Of a DNA stretch of 64,000 bases, positions 26,808-36,581 are shown in pieces (the first letter of the stretch is position 1; the number at the start of each line of letters is the position of its first letter). The DNA comes from Labrenzia sp. CE80. GTDB lineage: Bacteria; Pseudomonadota; Alphaproteobacteria; Rhizobiales; Stappiaceae. The notes below the pieces were generated by a model, which saw only the letters and a list, made by a program, of their open reading frames with translations, was not told the DNA's origin and made no database searches. Location: positions 620,001-684,000 of the forward strand of contig NZ_WAJT01000001.1 in NCBI RefSeq assembly GCF_009650605.1. The letters are read 5' to 3'. A program made the position numbers and the translations under genes.

Positions 26808-27239
26808 ATGACGGTTGCTGCAATCTTGAACGGAAAAGGCCGGGACGTGATCGCGGAAAAAAGCGGCACGCTGCTTTCGGGGATTTGCAAGGTTCTGGCT
26901 GAAAAGGGGATCGGCGCGATTCTCGTAACTGATGATGAAAGCCGCATCGAAGGCATTATTTCCGAACGTGACGTGGTGAAGGCGATCGGACGCCAGGGGG
27001 CAGGTGCACTGGATTTGCCGGTTGGTGACGTGATGACCCGTTCGGTGGTCACCTGCACGGAAAACGACAGCATCAACGATGTGATGACCAAGATGAGCCA
27101 GGGACGCTTTCGACATGTGCCGGTCGTCAAGGATGGCAAGGTCGCAGGCCTGATTTCGATCGGGGATGTGGTCAAATACCGGATCGCTCAGGTTGAGCAG
27201 GAAGCTGAGCACATGCGCAGCTACATCACCACCACCTAG
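26808..27239 (+). CDS. CBS-domain pair protein
   Basis: 143 residues consisting of two CBS domains, each ending in the typical ISERDVVKAI and ISIGDVVKYR. Stand-alone CBS pairs bind adenine nucleotides and regulate other proteins; the partner is unknown. GGGAGGA lies before the ATG at 26808. It ends before a strong terminator, facing hisI. Confidence 0.92.
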   Translation: MTVAAILNGKGRDVIAEKSGTLLSGICKVLAEKGIGAILVTDDESRIEGIISERDVVKAIGRQGAGALDLPVGDVMTRSVVTCTENDSINDVMTKMSQGRFRHVPVVKDGKVAGLISIGDVVKYRIAQVEQEAEHMRSYITTT

Positions 27240-27247
27240 ATATAAGA

Positions 27248-27272
27248 ACAGCGGCAGGGTTCCTGCCGCTGT
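27248..27272. terminator. Bidirectional terminator
   Basis: Perfect 11-base-pair stem ACAGCGGCAGG / CCTGCCGCTGT with the three-base loop GTT, between the CBS gene and the convergent hisI gene. Confidence 0.75.
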
Positions 27273-27329
27273 CTATTAGAGATCGCACGTGCTACTGAAC
27301 GGCAGCCTCACTCAAAGGGCTATTTTAGC

Positions 27330-27794
27330 CTATTTATCGCCGTAAACATCCTTGGGATCATAAACGCGATCGGCCTCGGTGCGTATCAATTCGACACGTC
27401 CGTCCCCTTGTCTGACGATCTTTCTGAAGAAACAGGAGCGAAAGCCCACGTGGCATGTCGCGCCGTTGCCTTCGACAGATACTCTGAGCCAGATCGCGTC
27501 CTGATCACAATCGGTACGGATCTCCTGAACCTTCTGAACTTGACCAGAGGTTCCGCCCTTTTTCCAGTATTCTTGTCGTGACCGGCTCCAATACCAGGCC
27601 TCGCCCGTATCGATCGTGCGCTTCAGGGCCTCGGCGTTCATATAGCCGACCATCAGAACTTCGCCGCTTTCAAAGTCTGTCACGACGGCTGCGATGAGGC
27701 CATCATTGTCGAATTTCGGCTGAAGGCTAGAGCCGGTCTCAATCTCGGATTTGTCGCCGCGCTCGGCGAAGAGGGGGCTCGTCGTCATTGTCAT
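27330..27794 (-). CDS. hisI: Phosphoribosyl-AMP cyclohydrolase
   Basis: Opens the adenine ring of phosphoribosyl-AMP in histidine synthesis. 154 residues, the stand-alone form without the HisE pyrophosphohydrolase. Family motifs are VGYMNAEALKRTIDTGEAWY, RTDCDQDAIWLRV (Mg-binding aspartates) and GNGATCHVGFRSCF (zinc cysteines). The start may be at 27794 or at the in-frame ATG at 27788, which has AGGA at better spacing. folE lies 20 bases upstream on the same strand; both enzymes open a purine-type ring. Confidence 0.95.
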   Translation of the reverse strand: MTMTTSPLFAERGDKSEIETGSSLQPKFDNDGLIAAVVTDFESGEVLMVGYMNAEALKRTIDTGEAWYWSRSRQEYWKKGGTSGQVQKVQEIRTDCDQDAIWLRVSVEGNGATCHVGFRSCFFRKIVRQGDGRVELIRTEADRVYDPKDVYGDK

Positions 27795-27814
27795 CCTACC
27801 CTATTGGCAGGATG

Positions 27815-28486
27815 TCAAAGACCCCCGCCGCGTACCAGGGACATGAATTTGGCCTGCTCAGCCGCTTCATCCTGGAAAATGCCGGTAAATTGCGTGGTAA
27901 TCGTCGAAACACCGGGCTTCTGCACACCGCGCATTGTCATGCACTGGTGCTCGGCCTCCAGCATTACGGCGAGCCCGCGAGGTGCGAGCTGATCGTCAAT
28001 GGCCGATGTAATCTGCGCCGTCAAGTTTTCCTGGGTCTGCAGGCGCTTGGCGTAGATGTCTACAACGCGCGCCAACTTCGACAAGCCGACAACCCCTTCG
28101 GCGGGATAATAGGCGATGTGGGCGGTTCCGACGAAAGGGAGCATGTGATGCTCGCAGTGCGAATGAAACGGGATACCCCGTACCATCACGATGTCCTGAT
28201 AGCCGCCAACGTCCTCAAAGGTCCGTTTGAGATGCTCGGTCGGGTCCTCGAAGTAGCCGCCAAAGATCTGGCCATAGGCCTTGGTCACACGTTTGGGCGT
28301 GTCCAGTAGGCCTTCCCGGTCCGGATCGTCGCCGGCCCAAGCGAGGAGCGTTCTCACCGCAGCCTCGGCTTCTTCGCGGCTTGGGCGTGCCAAGTCGTCC
28401 TGCGATTTGCGCTCCAGCTTCTTGCCGACGGTTTTCAGCATAGCGTCCATCGTGACCCTCGTTACATTGTCGTGACTGCCTGCCAT
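27815..28486 (-). CDS. folE: GTP cyclohydrolase I
   Basis: Converts GTP to dihydroneopterin triphosphate, the first step to folates and pterins. 223 residues. Signature motifs are [10 protein letters not shown] (zinc Cys and His), [20 protein letters not shown] and the C-terminal [16 protein letters not shown] with the second zinc cysteine. It precedes hisI on the same transcript. The start at 28486 could instead be the ATG at 28450. A 227-base region separates it from the divergent scaffold gene. Confidence 0.96.
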   Translation of the reverse strand: MAGSHDNVTRVTMDAMLKTVGKKLERKSQDDLARPSREEAEAAVRTLLAWAGDDPDREGLLDTPKRVTKAYGQIFGGYFEDPTEHLKRTFEDVGGYQDIVMVRGIPFHSHCEHHMLPFVGTAHIAYYPAEGVVGLSKLARVVDIYAKRLQTQENLTAQITSAIDDQLAPRGLAVMLEAEHQCMTMRGVQKPGVSTITTQFTGIFQDEAAEQAKFMSLVRGGGL

Positions 28487-28713
28487 ACGTGACGCCCCTG
28501 TCAGCGCCGCGTGGTAACGGAGCCTCTACGGACCAGCCTATCAGGCAGATCATGGTGCATGGGTAAATGCACCGATCTTTTTTGTTGTGAGGCTTGATCT
28601 TGGCAGAATTTAGCCTGCGACGTCCAAGCCCCTTGCAGAAATCATCTTGCGACTGATCTATATATGTAAAAGGAGCTGTGCTGCAATGAAGCCCGGATCA
28701 CGAAGAGGCGAGA

Positions 28714-29178
28714 ATGCTCGACGATATCTACAACGCGAAGATCCTTGAATTCGCTGGAAATATTCCGCGGCTGGGACGTCTGGATACCCCGCAGGCCACT
28801 GCCAAGGCACATTCACGGCTTTGCGGATCCACCGTTGTGGTTGACCTGAATGTCGCAGACGGCAAGGTCAGCGACTTTGCGCATGACGTCAAAGCCTGCG
28901 CTCTAGGACAGGCCTCCGCCTCCATCATGGCGCAACATGTGGTTGGCGCGACAACGGATGAACTTCGTGAGCTGCGCGAGACGATGCGGGCCATGCTCAA
29001 GGACAAGGGTCCTGCTCCGGAAGGTCGTTTTGAAGACCTGAAATTCCTCGAGCCGGTGCGTGAGTACAAGGCCCGTCACGCGTCGACACTCCTCACGTTT
29101 GATGCGGTGGTCGATGCGCTTGACCAGATCGAACATGGGTTTGATGAACAGCAGCGGGCAGATGGTGCGGCTGTCTGA
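28714..29178 (+). CDS. NifU/SufU-like iron-sulphur scaffold protein
   Basis: 154 residues of the IscU/NifU N-terminal fold: HSRLCGSTVVVDLNVADGKV (first Cys), VKACALGQASASIMAQHVVG (second Cys). The third ligand Cys of classical IscU is not in the usual place, which is normal for this alphaproteobacterial branch. It may build or transfer Fe-S clusters, or act in another way. The start ATG at 28714 stands 8 bases after GAAGAGGCG. yidD follows after 24 bases. Confidence 0.85.
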   Translation: MLDDIYNAKILEFAGNIPRLGRLDTPQATAKAHSRLCGSTVVVDLNVADGKVSDFAHDVKACALGQASASIMAQHVVGATTDELRELRETMRAMLKDKGPAPEGRFEDLKFLEPVREYKARHASTLLTFDAVVDALDQIEHGFDEQQRADGAAV

Positions 29179-29202
29179 AATTCCTTTGGGAGCATAGATC
29201 TC

Positions 29203-29562
29203 ATGTGTTCTGACAAGGGTCATTGCTCCGCTGAAAAGCCTGCACAGGGTTCGCCCTCGCTTCCAGCACGCTTCGGGCTGCTTCTGATCTGGATTTATCG
29301 CCATTCGCTCTCGCTCGTCATGGGACGGGGATGCCGATATGCGCCAACCTGCTCCGACTATACCGGAGATGCGATCCGCCGCTTTGGCCTTTGGGCTGGC
29401 GGATGGGTGGGTCTTGCGCGCATCCTGCGCTGCAACCCTTTGGGCCCGTCCGGCTATGACCCTGTTCCAGACCAGCTTCCCGAAAGCGCTCGTTGGTATC
29501 TGCCTTGGCGCTTTGGTCGCTGGACGGGTGGTCATATGGAGGACGGTAGTCGTCTATCGTAA
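29203..29562 (+). CDS. yidD: Membrane protein insertion efficiency factor
   Basis: 119 residues with the YidD core CRYAPTCSDYTGDAIRRFGL and RILRCNPLGPSGYDPVPD. The family assists insertion of membrane proteins, working with YidC. The first 25 residues and the C-terminal tail are extra to the short core. It lies between the NifU-like gene and thrS, all on the same strand; thrS starts 163 bases later. Confidence 0.93.
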   Translation: MCSDKGHCSAEKPAQGSPSLPARFGLLLIWIYRHSLSLVMGRGCRYAPTCSDYTGDAIRRFGLWAGGWVGLARILRCNPLGPSGYDPVPDQLPESARWYLPWRFGRWTGGHMEDGSRLS

Positions 29563-29725
29563 CTGGGCAGGGCAAGGGCGACCTTGAAGACGCGGCAGTC
29601 GGCGCCCTTGTGCGGCCTAATGGCTTGAAAAGGTTGCCTCTCGTGCGCAAAACCCTTATGTGAAGCGCACTCTAAAACACCAATGCTTACCTGCCTTGTC
29701 TGCAGGAGTGAGCCGGAGACTTGAT

Positions 29726-31696
29726 ATGATTCATTTGACTTTCCCCGACAATTCCGTTCGCGATTATGACGATGGTACCACTGGCGCCGACGTGGCCGCT
29801 GGTATTTCCAAGTCGTTGGCCAAAAAGGCCGTCGCTGTTGCGCTGGATGGGGAACTCAAAGACCTCTCCGATCCGATTTCCGCTGATGCCAAGATCGAGA
29901 TCGTGACCCGAGACGACCCTCGTGCGCTGGAACTGATCCGCCACGATGCGGCTCACGTGATGGCCGAAGCCGTGCAGGCGCTATGGCCGGGCACACAGGT
30001 GACGATCGGACCGGTCATCGAGAATGGGTTCTACTACGACTTCAAGCGGGTTCATCCGGACACGAAAGAAGATTGGCCCTTCACGCCCGAGGATCTTCCG
30101 GTCATCGAAAAGAAGATGCGTGAGATCATTGGCCGCGGGGACGCGTTCACCAAGGAAATCTGGAGCCGTGACGAAGCCAAGGTCTTCTTTGCGGAGAAGG
30201 GCGAGGACTACAAGGTCGAGCTGATCGATGCGATCCCGGACAATCAGAGCCTGAAGATCTACAAGCAGGGTGATTGGCTCGATCTGTGCCGTGGTCCGCA
30301 TATGGCCAATACCCGGCAGATCGGCAATGACTTCAAATTGATGAAAGTAGCTGGTGCGTACTGGCGCGGGGACAGCAACAACGAGATGCTGACCCGCATC
30401 TACGGCACTGCCTGGTCGTCTGAGAAAGAGTTGAAGGGCTATCTCCACATGTTGGAGGAAGCCGAGAAGCGCGATCACCGCAAGCTTGGCCGCGAGATGG
30501 ACCTGTTCCACTTCCAGGAGGAGGGACCTGGTGTCGTCTTTTGGCACGCCAAGGGCTGGAGCCTTTTCCAGAGCCTTGTCTCCTACATGCGTCGCCGGCT
30601 CGCCGACGACTATCAGGAAGTCAATGCTCCGCAGGTTCTGGACACCTCGCTCTGGGAGACGTCAGGTCACTGGGGCTGGTACAAGGAGAACATGTTCTCG
30701 GTGCAGTGTGCTGACACGGAAGCAGAAGACACCCGTGTCTTCGCGCTGAAACCAATGAACTGCCCAGGCCACGTCCAGATCTTCAAGCATGGCCTCAAGA
30801 GTTATCGCGACCTGCCTCTGAGGATGGCAGAATTCGGTGTCGTGCACCGTTATGAACCTTCAGGCGCCATGCATGGCCTGATGCGCGTGCGCGGGTTTAC
30901 ACAGGATGATGCACATGTCTTCTGCACCGAAGAGCAGATGGCCGAGGAATGCCTTAAGATCAATGAGCTTATCCTGTCGGTCTACAAGGACTTCGGTTTT
31001 GACGAAGTTATGGTCAAGCTTTCTACACGACCTGAAAAACGTGTCGGTTCGGATGAAGTCTGGGATCACGCCGAAACGGTTATGACCAACGTTTTGAAAA
31101 CCATTGAGGAACAGTCCGATGGTCGGGTCAAGACAGACATCCTGCCTGGTGAGGGCGCTTTCTACGGTCCGAAGTTCGAATACACCTTGAAGGATGCGAT
31201 CGGCCGCGAATGGCAGTGCGGCACGACGCAGGTCGACTTCAATCTTCCGGAACGTTTCGGAGCCTTCTATGTGGATAGCGACGGCGAAAAGAAGACGCCG
31301 GTGATGATCCACCGCGCGATCTGCGGATCCATGGAACGATTCCTTGGCATCTTGATCGAGAATTTTGCCGGTCATTTCCCGCTTTGGATGTCGCCGCTGC
31401 AGGTGGTCGTCGCGACTATCACGTCCGAAGCTGATGATTATGGCCGGGAAGTTGCCGCCGAGCTCAAGAAGGCGGGCCTCAGCGTGGAAACAGATTTCCG
31501 CAATGAGAAGATCAACTACAAGGTCCGTGAACATTCTCTGGCGAAGGTTCCGGCTATCGTGGTCTGCGGTAGGCGTGAAGAGGAAGAGCGGACTGTGAAC
31601 ATCCGCAGATTGGGATCCAAAGATCAGACGGCTATGTCTTTGGAAGAAGCTGTCGCAGCCTTTAAGGCTGAGGCCGTTTCGCCTGATCTTAAGTGA
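29726..31696 (+). CDS. thrS: Threonyl-tRNA synthetase
   Basis: Class II synthetase of 656 residues. In order are the TGS domain (1-60), the second additional/editing domain with [17 protein letters not shown], and the catalytic core with the zinc site and class II motifs: [41 protein letters not shown] (motif 2), [17 protein letters not shown] (motif 3), then the anticodon-binding domain. The start was set at ATG 29726, after GGAGA; the frame is open back to 29660. No leader or T-box structure was seen. A strong terminator follows. Confidence 0.97.
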   Translation: MIHLTFPDNSVRDYDDGTTGADVAAGISKSLAKKAVAVALDGELKDLSDPISADAKIEIVTRDDPRALELIRHDAAHVMAEAVQALWPGTQVTIGPVIENGFYYDFKRVHPDTKEDWPFTPEDLPVIEKKMREIIGRGDAFTKEIWSRDEAKVFFAEKGEDYKVELIDAIPDNQSLKIYKQGDWLDLCRGPHMANTRQIGNDFKLMKVAGAYWRGDSNNEMLTRIYGTAWSSEKELKGYLHMLEEAEKRDHRKLGREMDLFHFQEEGPGVVFWHAKGWSLFQSLVSYMRRRLADDYQEVNAPQVLDTSLWETSGHWGWYKENMFSVQCADTEAEDTRVFALKPMNCPGHVQIFKHGLKSYRDLPLRMAEFGVVHRYEPSGAMHGLMRVRGFTQDDAHVFCTEEQMAEECLKINELILSVYKDFGFDEVMVKLSTRPEKRVGSDEVWDHAETVMTNVLKTIEEQSDGRVKTDILPGEGAFYGPKFEYTLKDAIGREWQCGTTQVDFNLPERFGAFYVDSDGEKKTPVMIHRAICGSMERFLGILIENFAGHFPLWMSPLQVVVATITSEADDYGREVAAELKKAGLSVETDFRNEKINYKVREHSLAKVPAIVVCGRREEEERTVNIRRLGSKDQTAMSLEEAVAAFKAEAVSPDLK

Positions 31697-31714
31697 ATTG
31701 TGATGATAACTGCG

Positions 31715-31746
31715 AAAAGCCGCGGGATTTCCTGCGGCTTTTCTTT
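31715..31746 (+). terminator. Terminator of thrS
   Basis: AAAAGCCGC and GCGGCTTTT pair over nine bases, extended by three inner pairs, with loop ATTT, followed by TTCTTTTGC. Confidence 0.85.
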
Positions 31747-31837
31747 TGCTCAGTCTATGCTGTCACGAAACCGCAATAGATAACCGGCTATCGGTTCGGA
31801 ATAGTTTTACGCAGCGTTCGAGAGAATTGGATTCGTA

Positions 31838-32668
31838 ATGGACTACGCTGAATTCAGCTATGCCAATCCAGATCATCCCCCGTTGAAGCGGTGGCTCATC
31901 CGCTCTATCGAGGGACTCTCGGGCCGTCGTCAGATACTAAACCTCTACGAGATCTGGAAAGCCTCGACTGTCGGGACATCGCCGCAGATCTGGAGTGACC
32001 TGCTCGGACTAATCAATCTAAATGTTTCCGTCGCTCACGGCGAGTGGCCACCGAAGGCCTTGCCGGAAGGGCCCCTGGTTCTTATTGCCAACCATCCCTA
32101 TGGCATTGGCGATGGTCTGGCGATCCTGTCGCTGGCCGAGCAGTTGGGCCGTCCCTTCAAGATCCTGATCAACAATGAACTGCTTAAGGTTCCCGAAGTC
32201 CGGCCATTTTCCCTGCCGGTCGATTTTGAGGAAACCAAGCAGGCGCTCAAGACCAACATGGAGACGCGCAAGGAAGCGCTGCGTCTCCTCAGTGAAGGTA
32301 CGACCATCATCGTGTTTCCGGGCGGAGGGGTGGCCACAGCACCCAAGCCATTCGGCCGGGCAGAGGAACTTCCCTGGAAGACCTTCACTGCAAAAATGAT
32401 CCGCTCTTCGAAGGCGACCGTGTTGCCGCTTTATTTTGACGGGCAGAACTCCTGGCTCTTTCACCTGGTTTCGCGGTTTTCACTGACGTTGCGATTGGCG
32501 CTTTATGTGCGTGAGTTCCGGCGAACCCTTGGTACGGCGATTACGGCACGTGCAGGCGCGCCCATTCCGTTCGAGACGCTATCGGGATTTCGCGATCAGA
32601 AAGAAATCATGGATTTCCTTCAGGATCAGGTCATGCAGCTGGGCAACCCGGACCGGCCGATTTCCTGA
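31838..32668 (+). CDS. Lysophospholipid acyltransferase family protein
   Basis: 276 residues of the PlsC-like fold. The active site is ANHPYGIGDG with His86 and Asp92, the H-x5-D variant found in OlsA-like and hemolysin-like acyltransferases, and FPGGGVATAP is the acceptor-site motif. It probably transfers an acyl chain to a lysolipid or ornithine lipid at the inner membrane; no partner gene such as olsB is next to it, so the lipid is open. Confidence 0.87.
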   Translation: MDYAEFSYANPDHPPLKRWLIRSIEGLSGRRQILNLYEIWKASTVGTSPQIWSDLLGLINLNVSVAHGEWPPKALPEGPLVLIANHPYGIGDGLAILSLAEQLGRPFKILINNELLKVPEVRPFSLPVDFEETKQALKTNMETRKEALRLLSEGTTIIVFPGGGVATAPKPFGRAEELPWKTFTAKMIRSSKATVLPLYFDGQNSWLFHLVSRFSLTLRLALYVREFRRTLGTAITARAGAPIPFETLSGFRDQKEIMDFLQDQVMQLGNPDRPIS

Positions 32669-32815
32669 TCGAGATTTTCGGATTTGCTGGCATCTCTCTC
32701 GAAATACTGAAAAGTGCGAAGCACTAGATCGAAGTGACAGCCGACATCTTCGTTTTTGTAGAGCCGCGTCGGTTTCGCAGCTTGAGTGCAGGAAGAAAGC
32801 GCTTGTTGTACGGCG

Positions 32816-33898
32816 TCAGTTCGACAGCTGCGACTTGCTGTTTGCCGTGACGACTTCGACTTCGCGGTTCTCACCTGATGCGACCGAGAAATTGCTACGA
32901 AAGGTCTCGCCGTTGTTGCGGGCGATGACTTCGTATTCCCCGGCAGCCAGAACGAAATCCGGGAAGGCGCCATTGGCTTCAACGACCATGTCGCCGCCCG
33001 GACTGAGGACCGACCAGGATGTGTTTGCGATGGCTTCGCCGCCCGGAGCGTTGACCAGCTTCAACGTGATGTCGGCAGCCTTGTGATAGATGGTCGCCTC
33101 GGTCAGCTTGCCCGGAATGACCTGAATGTCCGCGCGCACGACTGCGTTGACCGCGCCGTAGCGGCTGACGACATGATAGGTGTCGGAATTGAGACGAATA
33201 ATCTTGCCGGAGTGAACGTCGCTGGCAATCAGATTGCGCTCGCCGCGTTCGTTGAACTCCATGCCATAGATGTCGAAGGTGATCGGGCCTTCGGCCAAAG
33301 CCACATCGTCGCTCAGGGCTGCGTCAAGCTTGATGCCGCCTGCGTTCAAGATGACCATCTTGGATTGTACATCGCGGCCCATGACAATGCGATTGGTCGC
33401 CGTCGCGTGGCCGTAAGCCGTGTGAATGAGATAGGCACCAGGGTCGAGCCTGAATTCGGCATCACCGCCCTGGGCCGTTGCCACCAATTCAAGGCGCCCT
33501 TCGTCATTCGTCGTTTCGCTGTAGATGCGCCAGATCAAGCCGTCGTTTAGCGGCTCGCTGTCGCGGGTCAGCTTTGACATCAGGTAGAGCGCGCCTTGCT
33601 CGTTCGCCGAGCCGCTACCCGACAGACTGCGCGTGGACGGCGCATAGGGCACGAGCGTATCGGAGAACAGTGGCTCAGGTGCGCGGTCCAGCAAGTTCTC
33701 AATTGCCTCTTCCGGCTCCGTCACGACCGCGTTCGGGTCGGGTTTGGGAGCAGGGGGCATCGGAATAGCCTGGGCCACGGATTGCGCCGAGGCCAGGCCC
33801 ACTGGTTGCGTTGCGAGCAAAAGGATTGCCAGAAGGCGGAAAACGATATGTGCCGGACTTCTCACGCCGCTTAGCGAGCCTCTTGTGGTTTCAACCAT
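32816..33898 (-). CDS. Exported protein of unknown function with beta-sandwich-like repeats
   Basis: About 360 residues that I do not recognise by name. A signal peptide (AHIVFRLLAILLLATQPVG, cleaved after ASA) is followed by a proline-rich linker and then a series of beta-rich segments that look like transthyretin- or Ig-like modules: EFRLDPGAYLIHTAYGHA, IIRLNSDTYHVVSRYGAV, DFVLAAGEYEVIARNNGE. Each ends in a similar 'xLxxGxYxVxxxxG' pattern, so the protein may consist of three homologous modules. It is likely periplasmic or surface bound. Start set at ATG 33898; an upstream TTG at 33916 is also in frame. Confidence 0.7.
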   Translation of the reverse strand: MVETTRGSLSGVRSPAHIVFRLLAILLLATQPVGLASAQSVAQAIPMPPAPKPDPNAVVTEPEEAIENLLDRAPEPLFSDTLVPYAPSTRSLSGSGSANEQGALYLMSKLTRDSEPLNDGLIWRIYSETTNDEGRLELVATAQGGDAEFRLDPGAYLIHTAYGHATATNRIVMGRDVQSKMVILNAGGIKLDAALSDDVALAEGPITFDIYGMEFNERGERNLIASDVHSGKIIRLNSDTYHVVSRYGAVNAVVRADIQVIPGKLTEATIYHKAADITLKLVNAPGGEAIANTSWSVLSPGGDMVVEANGAFPDFVLAAGEYEVIARNNGETFRSNFSVASGENREVEVVTANSKSQLSN

Positions 33899-34073
33899 CG
33901 TTCCGAATGAACGCAAATATCAGTAATAGCATGCCAGAGCCATACCCTGCACCCGTCTTGTGTGCCGGAAAATCGGACAAATTCAAGTCATAAACTGGAA
34001 AGTTGACAACTGCGGTCAATGAATTAGGTGAAAGGCACGTTGTTCTCAATTTCTCAAGACAGGTTGCTCCGCG

Positions 34074-34667
34074 ATGTCAACATATTCGCCCCGGCGCCAG
34101 GAAGCTCTGGACTTCCTGCTGACCCGTCGTTCGCACCCCTGTGTAACCATGACCGAGCCAGGGCCAGGCGAGAGCGATCTTCGCGATATTCTGACTGCCG
34201 CCGCTCGTGTGCCGGACCATGGCAAGCTCGCGCCTTGGCGGTTCGTCATCTACCGCGAGGCGAAGCGAGGAATCATCGGGCGAAAGCTGCTGGCGATTTG
34301 CGAAGCGGAGAACGGTCCGCTCGAAGAGGCACGGAAGGAACAGGAACTCACCCGCTTTAGCCGTGCCCCTCTGGTCATCGGTGTGATCAGCACCGCAGCG
34401 ATCCACCCGAAGATCCCGGTCTGGGAACAAGAGCTTTCCGCTGGCGCGGTCTGCATGAACCTGGTGAGTGCGGCCAGCGCAGCGGGCTATGCCTCGCAAT
34501 GGCTAAGCGAATGGTATTGCTTTCACGAGACTGCAGCCCGTTACCTGGGCTGCGGCGAAGCTGAGCGCTTCGCCGGTTTTATCCACATCGGTACCCCGAC
34601 ACAGGCGCCATTTGAACGCCCCCGTCCGGATCTGGCCGATATCTGCACTGACTGGTCGGAGACCTGA
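34074..34667 (+). CDS. Nitroreductase family protein
   Basis: 197 residues of the FMN-binding nitroreductase fold: RRSHPCVTMTEPGPGESDLR at the start, AAARVPDHGKLAPWRF (FMN site) and LSAGAVCMNLVSAASAAGYA (dimer and FMN contacts). Such enzymes reduce nitroaromatics, quinones or enones with NAD(P)H. A flavin reductase-like gene follows only six bases later, so the pair is one operon. Confidence 0.9.
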   Translation: MSTYSPRRQEALDFLLTRRSHPCVTMTEPGPGESDLRDILTAAARVPDHGKLAPWRFVIYREAKRGIIGRKLLAICEAENGPLEEARKEQELTRFSRAPLVIGVISTAAIHPKIPVWEQELSAGAVCMNLVSAASAAGYASQWLSEWYCFHETAARYLGCGEAERFAGFIHIGTPTQAPFERPRPDLADICTDWSET

Positions 34668-34673
34668 CGCCCA

Positions 34674-35276
34674 ATGTATTACGAAACATCCAAGAACGAT
34701 CACGGCTTGCCTCACAATCCCTTCAAGGCAATCGTTGCGCCGCGCCCAATCGGTTGGATCTCCACGATCGACAAGGAAGGGCGTCCGAATCTGGCTCCCT
34801 ACAGCTTTTTCAACGGCATCGGTGACGCGCCGCCCATGGTGATGTTCGCATCAACCGGTTTCAAGGATTCTGCAGCCAATATTGCAGAGACCGACGAGTT
34901 CGTTTGCAACATGGCCAGCTATGATCTGCGCGATGCCATGAACATCTCCTCTGCGCCGCTGGAGCATGGCGTCTCCGAGTTTGAGCGCGCTGGCCTCGAG
35001 ATGGCACCGTCGAAGCTGGTCAAAGCGCCGCGCGTTGCTGCGGCCTATACCGCTCTTGAGTGCAAGCACCTGAAGACGGTGCGCATGCAGGATCTGGAGG
35101 GCAATGACACGCAGTCATGGGTGACCTTCGGCCAGGTCGTTGCGGTACATATCGATGACAGCGTTTTGGTCAACGGTTTGCTGGACCTGACCAAGGTGCG
35201 TCCTCTAGCTCGTTTGGGATACAAGGACTACTCCGTTGTCGACGAGCTTTTTCAGATGAGCCGTCCTGCGGTCTAA
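34674..35276 (+). CDS. Flavin reductase-like FMN-binding protein
   Basis: 200 residues of the flavin reductase-like split-barrel fold: ERPIGWIST-type core APRPIGWISTIDKEGRPNLA, then APYSFFNGIGDAPPMVMF and the CKHL region. It probably binds FMN and reduces it or another substrate. It lies six bases behind the nitroreductase gene. The typical terminator follows at once. Confidence 0.9.
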   Translation: MYYETSKNDHGLPHNPFKAIVAPRPIGWISTIDKEGRPNLAPYSFFNGIGDAPPMVMFASTGFKDSAANIAETDEFVCNMASYDLRDAMNISSAPLEHGVSEFERAGLEMAPSKLVKAPRVAAAYTALECKHLKTVRMQDLEGNDTQSWVTFGQVVAVHIDDSVLVNGLLDLTKVRPLARLGYKDYSVVDELFQMSRPAV

Positions 35277-35304
35277 ATCGACGCAATCGGCCTCGCATAG
35301 GGGT

Positions 35305-35339
35305 AAAGGCCGGTGTGCTTGGCACGCCGGCCTTTTTTA
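35305..35339 (+). terminator. Strong intrinsic terminator
   Basis: Stem AAAGGCCGG / CCGGCCTTT extended by five further pairs (one G-U) around loop TTG, followed by a T-run TTTTTT. Confidence 0.9.
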
Positions 35340-35431
35340 TTTTCGCTTTTCAAGATCTCTGGCAAAGACTTGCTGCTACCCGACTTGTCCGGTTGCTGCT
35401 TGCTCATGACATTATCCGCAAATTCACTGTG

Positions 35432-35446
35432 TTAAGGTTTTGTTAA
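35432..35446 (+). promoter_or_regulatory. CtrA-like box TTAA-N7-TTAA(C)
   Basis: TTAAGGTTTTGTTAA followed by C is a full match to the CtrA consensus TTAA-N7-TTAAC. It ends 55 bases before the start of the lytic transglycosylase gene. A degenerate copy TTAAGGAAATGGTAA lies at 35463-35477. The position fits direct CtrA control of the transglycosylase gene. Confidence 0.6.
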
Positions 35447-35501
35447 CCTTCTGAGCGCGAAGTTAAGGAAATGGTAATCGTTTCATCGGGGAGATTGGTT
35501 C

Positions 35502-36524
35502 ATGCTCATAGCTGACAACGCCTCGATCGCGTCTCGGATCGAGCAAGCATTTCAATCAGCAAGCACCTCTACAGGTACGTCCTTCGACTACCTGGTGAAG
35601 ACAGCTGCCCGCGAATCGTCGTTCAATCCAACCGCCAAAGCCGCCACGTCCAGTGCCACCGGGCTCTTTCAATTTATTGAGTCCACCTGGCTGGAAACAA
35701 TGAAAGAGGCTGGGCCAAAACATGGTCTGGAGAAATATTCAGACCAGATCCAGCGCACCAGCAGCGGCAAATACCGGGTGTCTGATCCAGCGGTGCGTCA
35801 GGAAATCCTGGACCTTCGCAAGGATCCGGATATCGCATCGGTGATGGCCGGTGCGCTCACTCAGAAAAATGCTGCTCACCTCAGTCGCAAACTCGGGCGT
35901 CAACCGAGCGAAGGCGAACTCTACATGGCACATTTCCTGGGCGCTGGCGGTGCTAACCGCTTGATCCGTGCTTCGGAGGACAATGCCGAGATGCGAGCGG
36001 ACAAATTGTTTCCGTCCCAGGCGCGGGCAAACAAGTCGATTTTCTATCACTCAAACGGTGAAGCTCGAACCACGTCAGAGGTTTATGACGTTATCACGAG
36101 CAAACACAGCAATGTCACGATGATCGCGAGTGCCGTGCAGTCCGGTGGCCGTGCTCCCTCGCTGAACGATGTTGCGACCTTGCCGAACCAGAAGCCCGGG
36201 GCTGGCGGGGAGAGTATTGAGGGCGGGGAGGATCTTGCGACGCAGCGGGTGGCGAACGCCTTCCGCGCCACAGAAACGGCTGATCCTTTCGAAGCTTTGT
36301 TCAGAACGGGCAACAGTCTCGACGAAAAACCTCTCGGATCCAGGTTTTCCTCGGCCTTTACCGCGGTTGAGCAGGCCAGCGCGCTCTCGGCGCTTGGTGC
36401 GTCAGATGCCAAGGTTGCGGCTCAGCAATTTGCCTCATTGGGCTATGAGGGACCTTTGGATCTCACACGTTTTCTGTCCTACCGGGAAGACCGGGAACAG
36501 AACGATCTTCTGCCGCCGGCTTGA
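35502..36524 (+). CDS. Lytic transglycosylase-like protein without signal peptide
   Basis: 340 residues. The N-terminal SLT-type domain has the catalytic Glu38 in AARESSFNP, then ATSSATGLFQFIESTWLETM and MAHFLGAGGANRLI, the lysozyme-like motifs. No signal peptide is present (start MLIADNASIA), so export would need another route, such as the flagellar type III apparatus; in this order such proteins are found in motility and CtrA regulons. The C-terminal 150 residues look unstructured. A CtrA-like box lies 55 bases upstream. The DUF2336 gene follows 110 bases later. Confidence 0.85.
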   Translation: MLIADNASIASRIEQAFQSASTSTGTSFDYLVKTAARESSFNPTAKAATSSATGLFQFIESTWLETMKEAGPKHGLEKYSDQIQRTSSGKYRVSDPAVRQEILDLRKDPDIASVMAGALTQKNAAHLSRKLGRQPSEGELYMAHFLGAGGANRLIRASEDNAEMRADKLFPSQARANKSIFYHSNGEARTTSEVYDVITSKHSNVTMIASAVQSGGRAPSLNDVATLPNQKPGAGGESIEGGEDLATQRVANAFRATETADPFEALFRTGNSLDEKPLGSRFSSAFTAVEQASALSALGASDAKVAAQQFASLGYEGPLDLTRFLSYREDREQNDLLPPA

Positions 36525-36581
36525 CTGCGCCTGCAATAGACAGCCTTTCTTTCCTCGTCATTTTTATGGTGAACCGAACGT

